This document shows positions 8,302 through 17,929 of a stretch of DNA of 64,000 nt, piece after piece (within the stretch, counting starts at the first letter, position 1; each line of letters starts with the position of its first letter). Location: positions 504,188 through 568,187 of the forward strand of contig NZ_JNXI01000002.1 of the NCBI RefSeq assembly GCF_000717055.1, read 5' to 3'. The stretch comes from Streptomyces iakyrus. GTDB lineage: Bacteria > Actinomycetota > Actinomycetes > Streptomycetales > Streptomycetaceae. Under the pieces are notes generated by a model, which was given only the letters and a program-made list of their open reading frames with translations, was not told where the DNA came from and searched no databases. The translations under genes and the position numbers were made by a program.

Positions 8302-9779
8302 TGCCCCGAAGCCCCGGCCTTCCCCGGCACCGCGTCGCCCGCCGGGGCGTCACCGCGGCCGTAGTGGTGCGTGGTGAACATGTAGAGCAGGCCGGTGCCC
8401 AGCACGATCGCACCGCACAGCAGCACGATCCAGTTCTCCCACCAGGGCTTCTCCGGGGTGCGGGCCCAGCAGATGTTGACGATGGCGAAGACGCCGTAGG
8501 CCAGCGCACCGATGTTCACCGCGAGGCCCCAGCGGCCCAGGGTGAACTCCCCCGCCGGGCGCCACCCCTTGAGCCGGGCGCGCAGTGCGGCCAGGACCAC
8601 CATCTGGAACGAGCCGTAGATGCCGAGGATCGCGAACGAGACGATGTTGGTGAGGGCGTCCTCGGAGGCCAGTGAGGCGAAGGCGATGAGCAGCGGCACC
8701 GCCGCGGAGACGAACAGGGCCCAGCTCGGCACCGCACGGGCGTGGACGAACCGCCGCAGCAGCCGGTGCCCGACGATCATCTCGTCACGGGCGTAGGAGT
8801 AGATGAGCCGCCCGGCCGCCGCCTGGAGGCTGATCGTGCAGGACAGGAAGGAGATCAGCACCACGGCCATCACCAGCCGCGCCCCGGTCTCGCCCATGGC
8901 GTCGTACAGCACGTCCACCACCGGGTCGGCCTGTTCGCCCGAGATGACCGCGTTGTAGTCGGTGACCGACAGCAGCAGCGACATACAGGTGAACGTGGCC
9001 GCCGCGCCGCCGATGTAGATGGTGCGGCGCATCGCCTTGGGGATGACCCGGCCCGGGTGCTCGACCTCCTCGGCGGTGTCGCCGCACGCCTCGAAGCCGT
9101 AGTACTGGTAGAAGCCGATGATGGCAGCGGCGAGGAAGACCGGCAGATAGGAGCCGTTCCCTTCGGTGCCGTAGGTATCGAAGATGACGCCGATGTTGTG
9201 GTGGCGGTGGGTGGCCAGCAGGTAGATGCCCACGACGAGGGCGCCGATGAGCTCGCCCGCGAAGCCGATGATGGCGGCCGCCGACAGGGCCTTGGTGCCC
9301 AGGTAGTTGATGAGGATGGCGACGACGATGAGCACGGCCGTGCACAGCACGGTGGTGTGCACGGTCGGGTCGAAGCCGAAGAGGATGGCGATGTAGGGCC
9401 CGGCGCCGTAGGCGACCGAGGTGATGGTCACCAGCAGCGCCCACATGTACACCCAGCCGGTCATCCAGGCCCAGCGCTTGCCCCACAGGCGCCGCGCCCA
9501 GGGGTAGACGCCGCCGGCGATGGGGTACTGCGCGACGACCTCGCCGAAGATCAGCGCGACCAGGAACTGGCCGCAGCCGGCGAGCACGAACGCCCAGATC
9601 ATGGGCGGTCCGCCCTCGGCGAGCGCGGTGCCGAAGAGCGTGTAGGTGCTGACCACCGGGGAGAGGTAGGTGAAGCCGAGGGCGAAGTTGGCCCAGGGGC
9701 CCATGTCCTTGCGGAACTCGGAGCCCGGCTCGCCGCCGGGGACGCCGGCCGCCGGAGCGGGAGGCTGCGTGCCGGTCAC
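8295..9779 (-). CDS. APC-superfamily permease of the betaine operon
   Basis: The 494-residue protein has about 12 hydrophobic segments and the APC N-terminal pattern NFALGFTYLSPVVSTYTLFG, with the conserved Glu-containing segment LIFGEVVAQYPIAGGVYPWA typical of amino acid/amine permeases. It is the last gene of a minus-strand operon: its GTG start overlaps the stop of the GMC oxidoreductase gene (GTGA). The adjacent choline-oxidising enzymes suggest that it imports choline or a related quaternary amine or ethanolamine-like compound. That is inferred from context only; the sequence does not fix the substrate. Confidence 0.82.
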   Translation of the reverse strand: MTGTQPPAPAAGVPGGEPGSEFRKDMGPWANFALGFTYLSPVVSTYTLFGTALAEGGPPMIWAFVLAGCGQFLVALIFGEVVAQYPIAGGVYPWARRLWGKRWAWMTGWVYMWALLVTITSVAYGAGPYIAILFGFDPTVHTTVLCTAVLIVVAILINYLGTKALSAAAIIGFAGELIGALVVGIYLLATHRHHNIGVIFDTYGTEGNGSYLPVFLAAAIIGFYQYYGFEACGDTAEEVEHPGRVIPKAMRRTIYIGGAAATFTCMSLLLSVTDYNAVISGEQADPVVDVLYDAMGETGARLVMAVVLISFLSCTISLQAAAGRLIYSYARDEMIVGHRLLRRFVHARAVPSWALFVSAAVPLLIAFASLASEDALTNIVSFAILGIYGSFQMVVLAALRARLKGWRPAGEFTLGRWGLAVNIGALAYGVFAIVNICWARTPEKPWWENWIVLLCGAIVLGTGLLYMFTTHHYGRGDAPAGDAVPGKAGASGQG

Positions 9780-11332
9780 CGCTGCGCCTTCCGTCCCGCG
9801 GTGATCAGGTCGGCCGCGCGTTCGGCGGCGAGCAGCACGGTCACCATCGGGTTGATGGTGGGCATCGTCGGGAACACCGACGCGTCGACGATCCGCACGC
9901 CCTCGAAGCCCCGCAGTCTCAGCTCGGGGTCGCAGACGGCCGCCGGGTCGTCAGCGGCGCCCATGCGGCAGGTGCCGGCCGGGTGGTAGACCGTGTGGGC
10001 CGCACGGCGTCCGTACTCCGACAGGTCGGTGTCGGAGACGACGTCCGGGCCGGGCGCGACCTCGCGGACGAGCCAGTCGCGCAGCGGGTCGGTCGCCGCG
10101 ACCTCGCGGGCCACCTTCAGCCCGTCCACGAGGGTGCGCTCGTCATGGCCCCCGGGGTCGGTGAAGTACCGGAAGTCCAGGGCGGGATGCTCGGCGGGGT
10201 TGTTGCTGCGCAGCCACATGCGGCCGGTGGAGCGGGCCCGCGGCACGTTCGGCGTCATGCACACCCCGTGCCGCGGTACGGGGTAGCCCAGGCGTTCGGT
10301 GTTGACGGTGAACGGCACCTGGTAGAAGTGGAACATCAGGTCGGGGCGCGGCTGGCCCTTGTCGCGGCGCAGGAACAGGCCGGCGTCGGAGTCCATCGCG
10401 GAGTTGGGCGGCAGCGGTCCCGCGGTCTCCCAGACGATCACGGACTCGGGGTGGTCCAGCAGGTTCTCCCCGACACCGGGCAGGTCGGCCCGCACCTTGA
10501 TGCCCAGGGCGCGCAGGTCGTCGGCCGGTCCGATGCCGGAGAGCAGCAGCAGGCGCGGGGTGTCGATGGCTCCGGCGCACAGCAGGAGTTCGCGCTCGGC
10601 GCGCACGGTCGCGGCTTCGCCGTCGGCGCCCCGCACGGCGACCCGCGTCAGCCGGCCCGACTCGTCGGGGATCAGCCGGTGGGCCCAGGTCTCCAGCTTC
10701 AGCGTGAGGTTGGGCCGGTCCAGCACCGGGTGGAGGTAGGCGACGGACGCGGAGGAGCGCAGGTTGCCCTCCGGCTGATAGGCCAGGGAGAAGAACCCGG
10801 CGCCGTCGGCGAAGGGTTCGGCGTTGAAGTCGTCGACGACGGGGACGCCGAGGGCGCGGGAGGCGGCGGTGACGAAGTCCTTGGCGATGGGATTGCGGTC
10901 GGCCTCGGCCACCGGGACGATCTGCGTGAGCAGCCGGTCGCGGTAGGGCAGGATCGTCGCCGGGTCCCAGCCGGCGCAGCCGTGGCTCACCCAGTCGTCC
11001 AGGTCCTGCGGCAGCGGCAGGAAGCTGATCAGCGTGTTGTGCGAGGAGCAGCCGCCGAGCACACGGGCCCGTGAGTGCAGGATGTGCGAGTTGCCGCGCG
11101 GCTGCTCGACGGTGGTGTAGCCGTAGTCGAACTCCGAGCCGAGCAGGTTGATCCAGTTGCGCAGGCGCAGGATGCGCTCGTCGCCCACGTCGCTGGGGCC
11201 GCCCTCGATGACGCAGACGCGGCAGTCGGGGTCCTCGCTCAGCCGGGCGGCGAGCACGCAGCCGGCGGTGCCGCCGCCGACGATGACGTAGTCGTAGGCG
11301 GACTCGGCGCCGTGCGCGGGAGTGGTGGCCAT
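9776..11332 (-). CDS. betA: GMC oxidoreductase, probable choline dehydrogenase
   Basis: This 518-residue FAD enzyme starts with the GMC ADP-binding motif YVIVGGGTAGCVLAARLSED, followed by the GMC signature RARVLGGCSSHNTLI and the second signature GAIDTPRLLLLSGIGP. The C-terminal catalytic segment HTVYHPAGTCRMG and the final INPMVTVLLAAERAADLI are intact. Together with the aldehyde dehydrogenase just upstream and the permease just downstream, it probably oxidises choline to betaine aldehyde for glycine betaine synthesis. GMC enzymes act on many alcohols, so the substrate rests on context. The ATG at 11332 has AAAGG upstream; 29 bases separate it from the aldehyde dehydrogenase stop. Confidence 0.8.
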   Translation of the reverse strand: MATTPAHGAESAYDYVIVGGGTAGCVLAARLSEDPDCRVCVIEGGPSDVGDERILRLRNWINLLGSEFDYGYTTVEQPRGNSHILHSRARVLGGCSSHNTLISFLPLPQDLDDWVSHGCAGWDPATILPYRDRLLTQIVPVAEADRNPIAKDFVTAASRALGVPVVDDFNAEPFADGAGFFSLAYQPEGNLRSSASVAYLHPVLDRPNLTLKLETWAHRLIPDESGRLTRVAVRGADGEAATVRAERELLLCAGAIDTPRLLLLSGIGPADDLRALGIKVRADLPGVGENLLDHPESVIVWETAGPLPPNSAMDSDAGLFLRRDKGQPRPDLMFHFYQVPFTVNTERLGYPVPRHGVCMTPNVPRARSTGRMWLRSNNPAEHPALDFRYFTDPGGHDERTLVDGLKVAREVAATDPLRDWLVREVAPGPDVVSDTDLSEYGRRAAHTVYHPAGTCRMGAADDPAAVCDPELRLRGFEGVRIVDASVFPTMPTINPMVTVLLAAERAADLITAGRKAQR

Positions 11333-11361
11333 GCCGTGCCTTTCGTGCGGTGTGGCGTGGA

Positions 11362-12828
11362 TCAGCCCTTGAACCAGCCGGAGGGGGCGGGGGCGAGGTT
11401 CTGGTAGATGTGCTTGGCCTCCTGGTACTCGCGCAGCCCCGTCGGGCCGAGTTCGCGTCCGACGCCGGAGCGGCCGAAGCCGCCCCACTCGGCCTGCGGC
11501 ACGTAGGGGTGGAAGTCGTTGATCCACACGGTGCCGTGCCGCAGTCGCTGGGCCACGCGCTGGGCGCGGCTCGCATCCGAGGTCCACACGCCGCCGGCGA
11601 GGCCGTAGCGAGTGTCGTTGGCGAGTTCCACCGCCTCGTCCTCGGTGCGGAAGCGTTCGACGGTGACGACCGGGCCGAAGACCTCCTCCTGGACGATGCG
11701 CATGGACCGGTCGCAGTCGGCGAAGATCGTCGGCAGCAGGAAGAAGCCGTCGGCGAGGGCGGGGTCGTCGGGGCGGGTGCCTCCGGTGACGAGCCGGGCG
11801 CCCTCCTCCTTGGCGACGGCGATGTAGCCCTCGACCTTCTCGCGGTGCTCGGCAGAGCTGAGCGGGCCGCTCTCGGTGCCCTCGTCGAGGCCGTTGCCGA
11901 GGCGGATCGCCCGGGCGCGGTCTGCATAGGCCTCGACGAACCGGTCGTGCAGGGAGTCCTCGACGAGCAGGCGTGAACCGGCCGAGCAGACCTGCCCGGA
12001 GTGCAGGAAGGCCGCGTCGAGGGCGTAGTCGACGGCGGCCTCGAAGTCGGCGTCGGCGAAGACGATGTTGGGGTTCTTGCCGCCCAGTTCCAGGGCGATG
12101 TTCCGCGGCCCGTCGGCGGCACTGGCCATGATGGCCCGTCCGGTGTTCAGGCCGCCGGTGAAGGAGACCAGGTCGACGTCGGGGTGGGCGGTCAGGGCCG
12201 CGCCGACGGTCGCCCCGGAGCCGAGCACGAGGTTGGCGACGCCGGGCGGGGCGCCGGCCTCCTCGATGAGCCGGATCATGGCGATCGTGGTGAGCGGGGT
12301 GGTCTCGCTGGGCTTGAGGACGAAGGTGTTGCCGGCGGCGAGCGCGGGCGCGACCTTCCAGGAGGCCTGCAACAGGGGGTAGTTCCAGGGGGCGATGAGC
12401 GCGCACACGCCGACGGGCTGGTAGACGACGCGGCTGAGGACGTCCGGGCCGACGTCGACGACCCGGCCGCCGTCCTTGCCCGCGAGTTCGGCGTAGTAGC
12501 GGAAGGCGTTGGCCACGTCCTCCACGTCGATCCGGGCCTCGGTGAGGGTCTTGCCGGTGTCGAGCGTCTCGGTGCGTGCGATGTCCTCCCGGTCGCGCAG
12601 CAGCAGGTCGTGGACGCGCAGCAGGAGGTCGGCCCGGCGGCGCGAGGGGGCGTTCGCCCAGTCCTCCTCGGCGAAGGCGCGCCGGGCGGCGCGCACGGCG
12701 CGGTCGACGTCGGTGGCGTCGGCCTCGTCGACGGTGGTGACGACCGAGGCGTCATAGGGGTTGATCACGTCCCGGCGCCCGCCGGCCGCCGCCTGTGTCC
12801 ACGCGCCGTCGATGTACAGCTCACCCAC
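11362..12828 (-). CDS. betB: Aldehyde dehydrogenase, probable betaine aldehyde dehydrogenase
   Basis: The 488-residue NAD(P)-dependent aldehyde dehydrogenase shows the expected motifs: IAPWNYPLLQASWKVAPALAAGN, the catalytic Glu in ALELGGKNPNIVF, and the catalytic Cys in HSGQVCSAGSRLLVE. The GQVCSAGS form is common in betaine aldehyde dehydrogenases. The start is GTG at 12828 (VGELYIDGAW), placed 7 bases after GGAGG (12840-12836); upstream in-frame starts lack this. It is the first gene of a three-gene operon with a GMC oxidoreductase and a permease, consistent with conversion of betaine aldehyde to the osmoprotectant glycine betaine. No BetI-type regulator gene is adjacent. Confidence 0.82.
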   Translation of the reverse strand: MGELYIDGAWTQAAAGGRRDVINPYDASVVTTVDEADATDVDRAVRAARRAFAEEDWANAPSRRRADLLLRVHDLLLRDREDIARTETLDTGKTLTEARIDVEDVANAFRYYAELAGKDGGRVVDVGPDVLSRVVYQPVGVCALIAPWNYPLLQASWKVAPALAAGNTFVLKPSETTPLTTIAMIRLIEEAGAPPGVANLVLGSGATVGAALTAHPDVDLVSFTGGLNTGRAIMASAADGPRNIALELGGKNPNIVFADADFEAAVDYALDAAFLHSGQVCSAGSRLLVEDSLHDRFVEAYADRARAIRLGNGLDEGTESGPLSSAEHREKVEGYIAVAKEEGARLVTGGTRPDDPALADGFFLLPTIFADCDRSMRIVQEEVFGPVVTVERFRTEDEAVELANDTRYGLAGGVWTSDASRAQRVAQRLRHGTVWINDFHPYVPQAEWGGFGRSGVGRELGPTGLREYQEAKHIYQNLAPAPSGWFKG

Positions 12829-13100
12829 CGCGGGGCCTCCTTCGCGTCCGTCCGGAGCCCGATCGGCCCGACGGTCAGCAACATGGCCCATCGGGCGGGC
12901 GGCGGCCACGGGGCGCACCGCCGCGACGGCGTCCGGACGGCCCAGAGGACCCGGCTGGGCTAGTCGCCCGGGCCATGATGCCCGCCACCCACTTACAGAA
13001 CGCCACCAGAGGGAAACGGAACGTCACGTACCGACAACACTCCGTCCGGATTGTGAACGAGGCATGGTGTTTTCGGGACGGTGTCACATACAAACAACAT

Positions 13101-13871
13101 ATGCTCTGGGTTCTTTTCCTCCTGGCGGCCTGGGCCGTGGCCGGCACCGCGTGTACACGCCTGTGCCTGGCCGCCGTTCGGGCCGCGGCCGTGGACGCGG
13201 ACACCGGCCGGGGTCGTGAACTCACGCTGTACGAGGCGGCGTTCCTCTCCGGCGGCCCCCGGCGGGTCGCCGACGTGACCCTGGTCGCCATGGCGCGCCA
13301 GCGCCGTCTGCTGCTGGCCCACACCGGCTGGGCGACGGTCGTCGACCCGCGCGGGCGGGACGAGATGGAGCAGTCGGTGATAGGCGCCATCGGCCCCGAA
13401 GGGCAGTCCCGGATCGCGCCGGTGCGGGCCACGGCCGCGACGGCGGAGGCGGTGCGCGGGATCGCCGAGGGGCTGGAGCGCGCGGGGCTCGCGGTGCCGG
13501 ACAGCGCCCGCACGACGGTCACGGCGGCCGTACGGCAGGTGCGGGTCGCGGCCGTCGCCGTCCTCGGGCTGGGCGCGGCCGCGCTGCTGACGCCCGCTCC
13601 GCCGGACATGCCGCGGCACCTGGTCGCCCTGTGGTTCGCGCTGCCCCTGGCCCTGGCCCTGAGCTGCCTGGCCGTCGCGCGGGTCGAGATCCACCCCTAC
13701 TCGCGCTGGGCCTCCCCGGCCGGACAGCGGCTGCTCGGCGGGCTGACCCGGACCGCCGACGGCGCCGCCGACGACCGCACGTACCTCACGTCGGTGGCCG
13801 TGCGGGGCGTCGGCGCGATCGGCGAACCGGAGCTGCGGGCCGCGTTCGCGCACCGCGAGCCGCACGACTGA
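13101..13871 (+). CDS. TIGR04222-type membrane protein
   Basis: The 256-residue product has an N-terminal helix (MLWVLFLLAAWAVAG), then the pattern LTLYEAAFLSGGPRRVADVTLVAMARQRRL, seen in the TIGR04222 family, and two helices near residues 150-195. It ends with SVAVRGVGAIGEPELRAAFAHREPHD. From memory, TIGR04222 proteins usually continue into a Gly/Cys-rich tail after the GxxAIxDPxLRAA segment and often neighbour DUF692 genes; here the tail is absent. The ATG at 13101 fits the family N-terminus but has no clear ribosome binding site; upstream ATGs at 12975 and 12978 are in frame. It is divergent from the betaine operon. The function is unknown; a link to the MNIO enzyme at 6734 is inferred. 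Confidence 0.65.
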   Translation: MLWVLFLLAAWAVAGTACTRLCLAAVRAAAVDADTGRGRELTLYEAAFLSGGPRRVADVTLVAMARQRRLLLAHTGWATVVDPRGRDEMEQSVIGAIGPEGQSRIAPVRATAATAEAVRGIAEGLERAGLAVPDSARTTVTAAVRQVRVAAVAVLGLGAAALLTPAPPDMPRHLVALWFALPLALALSCLAVARVEIHPYSRWASPAGQRLLGGLTRTADGAADDRTYLTSVAVRGVGAIGEPELRAAFAHREPHD

Positions 13872-13985
13872 CCGACCGGGGGCGCACAGGCGCATCGGGC
13901 ACGACACCGGCGGACGGTGCTTGCCTTCCCCCCGCACCGGACGAAACATCCCTTTCGTCGCCACCGTGCACCGAAGGGATACGCG

Positions 13986-15590
13986 ATGAGAGCCGCCCTC
14001 CTCTACTCGGCCGCCGGGTCCTTGCTGTTGAGCACTCTCACCGCGGCCCCGGACACCGAGGACCGCACGGGGGCGGCCGAACGACGCGGCACCGCCGTGG
14101 CCGCCGCGCGCGCGAAGGCGGCCGGTGTCGCCTTCGGCCCGTGCCCCGACGCGCAGGACCTGCCGGGCAGCATGCAGTGCGGCACGGTGAGCGTCCCGCT
14201 GGACTACGCCCGCCCCGACGGCCGGCAGATCGAGCTCTCCGTCAGCAGGGCCCGCGCCACGCGGAAGGACCCCCACAACAGCAAGCACAAGGTCCCCCGG
14301 CAGGGCGCCCTCGTCCACAACCCGGGCGGTCCCGGCGCCACCGGCCTGTACTTCCCGCTCATCGGCCTGCTCCCCGAGTGGAAGCGGATCGCGGCCGCCT
14401 ACGATCTCGTCGGCTACGCCCCGCGCGGGGTAGGCCGTTCCGCGCCGCTGTCGTGCAAGGACCCGAAGCAGTTCTTCGACGGGCCCTCGCAGGCGCCGTC
14501 CCGCCCCTCGGAGTCGTACAAGCGGGAACGCGTCGCGCAGGCGCGGGCGTACGCGCGCGGCTGCGCCGAGCGGACCGGCGACGCGCTGCGGCACTACCAC
14601 TCGCTGAACAACGCCCGTGACCTCGACGTGCTGCGCGCCGCGCTCGGCGAGGAGCGGCTGACCTTCATGGGCTCGTCGTACGGCACCTACTTCGGTGCCC
14701 TGTACGCGACGCTGTTCCCGGCGCACGTACGGCGGATGGTGTTCGACTCGGTGGTCCACCCCGGCCCCGGGCGGATCTGGTACCGCAACAACCTCGCCCA
14801 GTCGGCGGCGTTCGAGCGCCGCTGGGCGGACTTCCGGGCGTGGATCGCCCGGCACGACGACGTCTACGGGCTGGGCGGCACCGCGCGGGAGGTGCTGCGC
14901 AGCTACGAGCGGGCGAGCGCGAGGCTGGCCGCCGAACCGGCGGGCGGGAAGGTCGGACCCGGGCAGTTGCAGTCGGCGTTCCTGCAGGCCGGGTACTACG
15001 ACGACCAGTGGCCGCACCGCGCGCACGCGCTGTCGGCGTACCTCAAGGGCGATCCCCGGCCCCTGGTCGAGCAGGCGGCGCAGCACCCGGAGGCGGCGGC
15101 CGAGGCGGAGAACTCACGCGCGGTCTACCTCGCCGTCGAGTGCAACGACGCGCCCTGGCCCACGGACTGGCGGGTGTGGGACCGGGACAACACCCGGCTC
15201 GCGCGGGTGGCGCCCTTCGAGACCTGGAACAACGTGTGGACGAACCTGCCGTGCGCCTACTGGAAGGCGCCCCGGCAGCGGCCGCTCGACGTCGGCACCG
15301 GGCCGGGCGAGCTGCCGCCGACGCTGATCCTGGCCGCCGAGCGGGACGCCGCCACGCCGTACGACGGCGCCCTCGAACTGCGCGACCGCCTCGCCGGTTC
15401 GGTGCTGGTGACGGAGCGGGACGCCGGGGCCCACGGCCTGGTGGGCGGCCCGAACGCCTGCGTCAACGGCCACCTGGAGGCCTACCTGCTGGAGGGGCGG
15501 CTGCCGGGACGGCGCGCGCAGTGCGCCCCGCACGCTGAGCCGAAGCCGACGGCCCCGGACCGGTCCGGGACCGCCGAACGCATCCGCTGA
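13986..15590 (+). CDS. Secreted alpha/beta-hydrolase, Tap-type tripeptidyl aminopeptidase (S33)
   Basis: The 534-residue protein has a hydrophobic N-terminal signal, the family segment VHNPGGPGATGLYF, the oxyanion-side GRSAPLSC, and the nucleophile elbow FMGSSYGTYFGALYA with Ser231. The Tap/SlpD-type C-terminal domain follows, with ERDAATPYDGALELRDRL (Asp) and DAGAHGLVGGPNACVNGHLEAYLLEGRLP (His). Streptomyces Tap-family enzymes remove tripeptides from secreted proteins. No lipobox Cys is seen at the signal end, so secretion rather than lipid anchoring is likely. The ATG at 13986 follows GAAGGG. The stop codon abuts the convergent hemQ stop with no gap. Confidence 0.85.
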   Translation: MRAALLYSAAGSLLLSTLTAAPDTEDRTGAAERRGTAVAAARAKAAGVAFGPCPDAQDLPGSMQCGTVSVPLDYARPDGRQIELSVSRARATRKDPHNSKHKVPRQGALVHNPGGPGATGLYFPLIGLLPEWKRIAAAYDLVGYAPRGVGRSAPLSCKDPKQFFDGPSQAPSRPSESYKRERVAQARAYARGCAERTGDALRHYHSLNNARDLDVLRAALGEERLTFMGSSYGTYFGALYATLFPAHVRRMVFDSVVHPGPGRIWYRNNLAQSAAFERRWADFRAWIARHDDVYGLGGTAREVLRSYERASARLAAEPAGGKVGPGQLQSAFLQAGYYDDQWPHRAHALSAYLKGDPRPLVEQAAQHPEAAAEAENSRAVYLAVECNDAPWPTDWRVWDRDNTRLARVAPFETWNNVWTNLPCAYWKAPRQRPLDVGTGPGELPPTLILAAERDAATPYDGALELRDRLAGSVLVTERDAGAHGLVGGPNACVNGHLEAYLLEGRLPGRRAQCAPHAEPKPTAPDRSGTAERIR

Positions 15591-16322
15591 TCAGGCCAGA
15601 GAGGCGACCAGCTCGGCGATGTCCTTGCGGCGGCCCGTGTAGAACGGCACCTCCTCGCGGACGTGCATACGGGCCTCCGAGGCGCGCAGGTGACGCATGA
15701 GATCGACGATGCGGTACAGCTCGTCGGCCTCGAAGGCGAGGATCCACTCGTAGTCGCCGAGGGAGAACGAGGCGACGGTGTTGGCGCGCACGTCCGGGTA
15801 GCCGCGGGCCATCTTGCCGTGGTCGGCGAGCATGCGGCGGCGGTCCTCGTCCGGCAGCAGGTACCAGTCGTAGGAGCGCACGAAGGGGTAGACGCTCACG
15901 TAGTCGCGGGGCGTCTCGTCGGCGAGGAACGCCGGGATGTGCGCGCGGTTGAACTCGGCGGGGCGGTGCAGCGCCATGTTCGACCAGACGGGCTCCAGGG
16001 CGCGGCCCAGCTTCGTCCGGCGGAAGAGGTTGTACGCCTCCTGCAGCGCGTCGCTGGTCTCCGCGTGCCACCAGATCATGAGGTCGGCGTCGGCGCGCAG
16101 GCCCGAGACGTCGTACGTGCCGCGGATCGTCACGTCCTTGGCGGCGAGCTGGTCGAACAGCTCCTGGACCTCTCCGGCGTACCCGGCGCGGTCCTCGGGG
16201 AGGACGTCCTTCAGCTTGAAGACGGACCAGAGCGTGTAGCGGATGACCTCGTTGAGGTCCTTGGCCAGCTTGCCCTTGTTCGGGATCCTGCCGGACTCGG
16301 GGGTAGGGGCGTCGTTGCTCAT
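15591..16322 (-). CDS. hemQ: HemQ/ChdC coproheme decarboxylase (chlorite dismutase family)
   Basis: The 243-residue protein matches actinobacterial Hem[76 protein letters not shown] (containing the proximal His) and [24 protein letters not shown]. HemQ converts coproheme III to heme b by two oxidative decarboxylations, the last step of the coproporphyrin-dependent pathway. The ATG at 16322 is 4 bases after the hemY stop, so the two genes are co-transcribed and probably translationally coupled. The Clr-type Arg for true chlorite dismutase activity is not expected in this clade. Confidence 0.93.
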   Translation of the reverse strand: MSNDAPTPESGRIPNKGKLAKDLNEVIRYTLWSVFKLKDVLPEDRAGYAGEVQELFDQLAAKDVTIRGTYDVSGLRADADLMIWWHAETSDALQEAYNLFRRTKLGRALEPVWSNMALHRPAEFNRAHIPAFLADETPRDYVSVYPFVRSYDWYLLPDEDRRRMLADHGKMARGYPDVRANTVASFSLGDYEWILAFEADELYRIVDLMRHLRASEARMHVREEVPFYTGRRKDIAELVASLA

Positions 16323-16326
16323 GGCC

Positions 16327-17772
16327 TCATTCTCCCGCTCCGCCGTGCAGGCTCTGCACCGGGTGGGCGGTGAGCTGCTCCACACCGCGCAGGTCGCCCT
16401 GGACCTGGTCCACGGCCGCGTACGCGCTCGCGATGCAGGCCGGGATGCCGACGCCGTCGTACGCGGCACCGCAGACGGCGAGGCCGGGGAGGCGGGCGAC
16501 GTGCTCGCGGATGCGGGACACGCGCGCGTGGTGGCCGACGGGGTACTGGGGCAGGCCGTCGTCCCAGCGGGTGACGCGGGTGGCGACGGGTGTGGCGTCG
16601 AGGCCGGTCGCCGCCTTCAGGTCCTGCCGGGAGACGTCGGCCAGCTCGCTGTCGTCGCGCTGGAGGATCTCCGTCTCGCCGTACCGTCCGACGGAGGTGC
16701 GCAGGACGACCAGGTCGGGGTTCTCGTCGGCGATCCAGCCCCATTTCTGCGAGGCGAAGGTGGACGCCTTGATGGTGTGTCCGTCGACCGGCGGCACGAG
16801 GAAGCCGCTGCCGTCGGGCAGGGCCGTCCCGGCGCGGCGGTAGGCGAGGGTGATCAGGGCCATGGAGGCGTACTCGACGCCGTCGAGCTCGGCGGCGGCC
16901 GCCGGGTTCTCGGCGCGCAGCAGCCGGGCGGCGGCAGGGGCCGGGGCGGCGAGGATCACGGCGTCCGCGCGCCACTCCCGCTCCCCGGAGCGGACCTGCC
17001 AGCCGCCCTCGGGCGTGCGGCGCAGCTCCGTCACCGGCGTCCGGGTCAGGATCTCGCCGCCACGCGCCCGGACCGAGTCGGCCACCGCGAGCGGCAGGGT
17101 GCCGATGCCGCCCCGGATGCCCATGAAGACCGGGCCGGTCTGCTGGGCGACGGCGGCCTTGGCCTGGAGCTCGCGGACCCCTTCCGTCAGGGAGGTGTGG
17201 GTGCGGGCCGCCTGGAAGAGCTGCGGGACGGCCGAGCGCATGGAGATGCGGTACGCGTCGCCCGCGTAGACCCCGCCCAGCATGGGCTCCAGCAGGCGGT
17301 CGACGACCTCGCGGCCGAGGCGCTCCGCCACGTACTCCCCCACCGCCACGTCGTCGCCGACCTCGGTGCGGGGCAGCTCGGCGTCCCGCTCGATGCGGGC
17401 GAGGCCCTCCTCGGAGACCACACCGGCCAGGGCGGACGCAGTTCCGGGCACGCCCATCACATGCCCCTTGGGGAAGGGACGCAGGGCGCCGCGGGTCCAG
17501 AGCGAGGCGGTCGCCGTGGCCGGGGGCTGGAGGCGGTCGGCGAGGCCCACCTCGCGCGCGAGCGCCACCGCCTCGAGGCGGCGGGCCAGCATCGACTCGG
17601 CGCCGAGGTCCACGCGCGCACCCGCGACCTCCCCGGGCAGCAGCTTGCCGCCGACCCGTCCGGAGGCCTCCAGCACGGTCACCCGCGCCCCGCGCTCCAG
17701 CAGCCGGTGCGCGGCGGCCAGCCCCGCGATGCCCGCCCCGATGACGACGACCTGCCCTTGAACTTCGCGCAT
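16327..17772 (-). CDS. hemY: Coproporphyrinogen III / protoporphyrinogen oxidase
   Basis: This 481-residue FAD protein begins [29 protein letters not shown] and has the HemY/PPOX features [46 protein letters not shown] and the C-terminal [21 protein letters not shown]. In Gram-positive bacteria HemY oxidises coproporphyrinogen III to coproporphyrin III, supplying the ferrochelatase and then HemQ. Its direct coupling to hemQ supports that role rather than the classical protoporphyrin route. The gene is divergent from the DUF4349 lipoprotein gene with a 157-base shared upstream region. Confidence 0.92.
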   Translation of the reverse strand: MREVQGQVVVIGAGIAGLAAAHRLLERGARVTVLEASGRVGGKLLPGEVAGARVDLGAESMLARRLEAVALAREVGLADRLQPPATATASLWTRGALRPFPKGHVMGVPGTASALAGVVSEEGLARIERDAELPRTEVGDDVAVGEYVAERLGREVVDRLLEPMLGGVYAGDAYRISMRSAVPQLFQAARTHTSLTEGVRELQAKAAVAQQTGPVFMGIRGGIGTLPLAVADSVRARGGEILTRTPVTELRRTPEGGWQVRSGEREWRADAVILAAPAPAAARLLRAENPAAAAELDGVEYASMALITLAYRRAGTALPDGSGFLVPPVDGHTIKASTFASQKWGWIADENPDLVVLRTSVGRYGETEILQRDDSELADVSRQDLKAATGLDATPVATRVTRWDDGLPQYPVGHHARVSRIREHVARLPGLAVCGAAYDGVGIPACIASAYAAVDQVQGDLRGVEQLTAHPVQSLHGGAGE

Positions 17773-17929
17773 GGCCCCAGCCTCTCAGACCCCACCGGCG
17801 GCGTCGCCGCGCCCCGGTGTCCTTCACGAGTCCCGACCGTGACCGCATCGGAACCGTCCCGGGCCAAACGTCCGGCCCCGTCCGGGCGTCGAAGAAGCGT
17901 CAGCAGAATCGACCCCGGGGGATGCCCGC

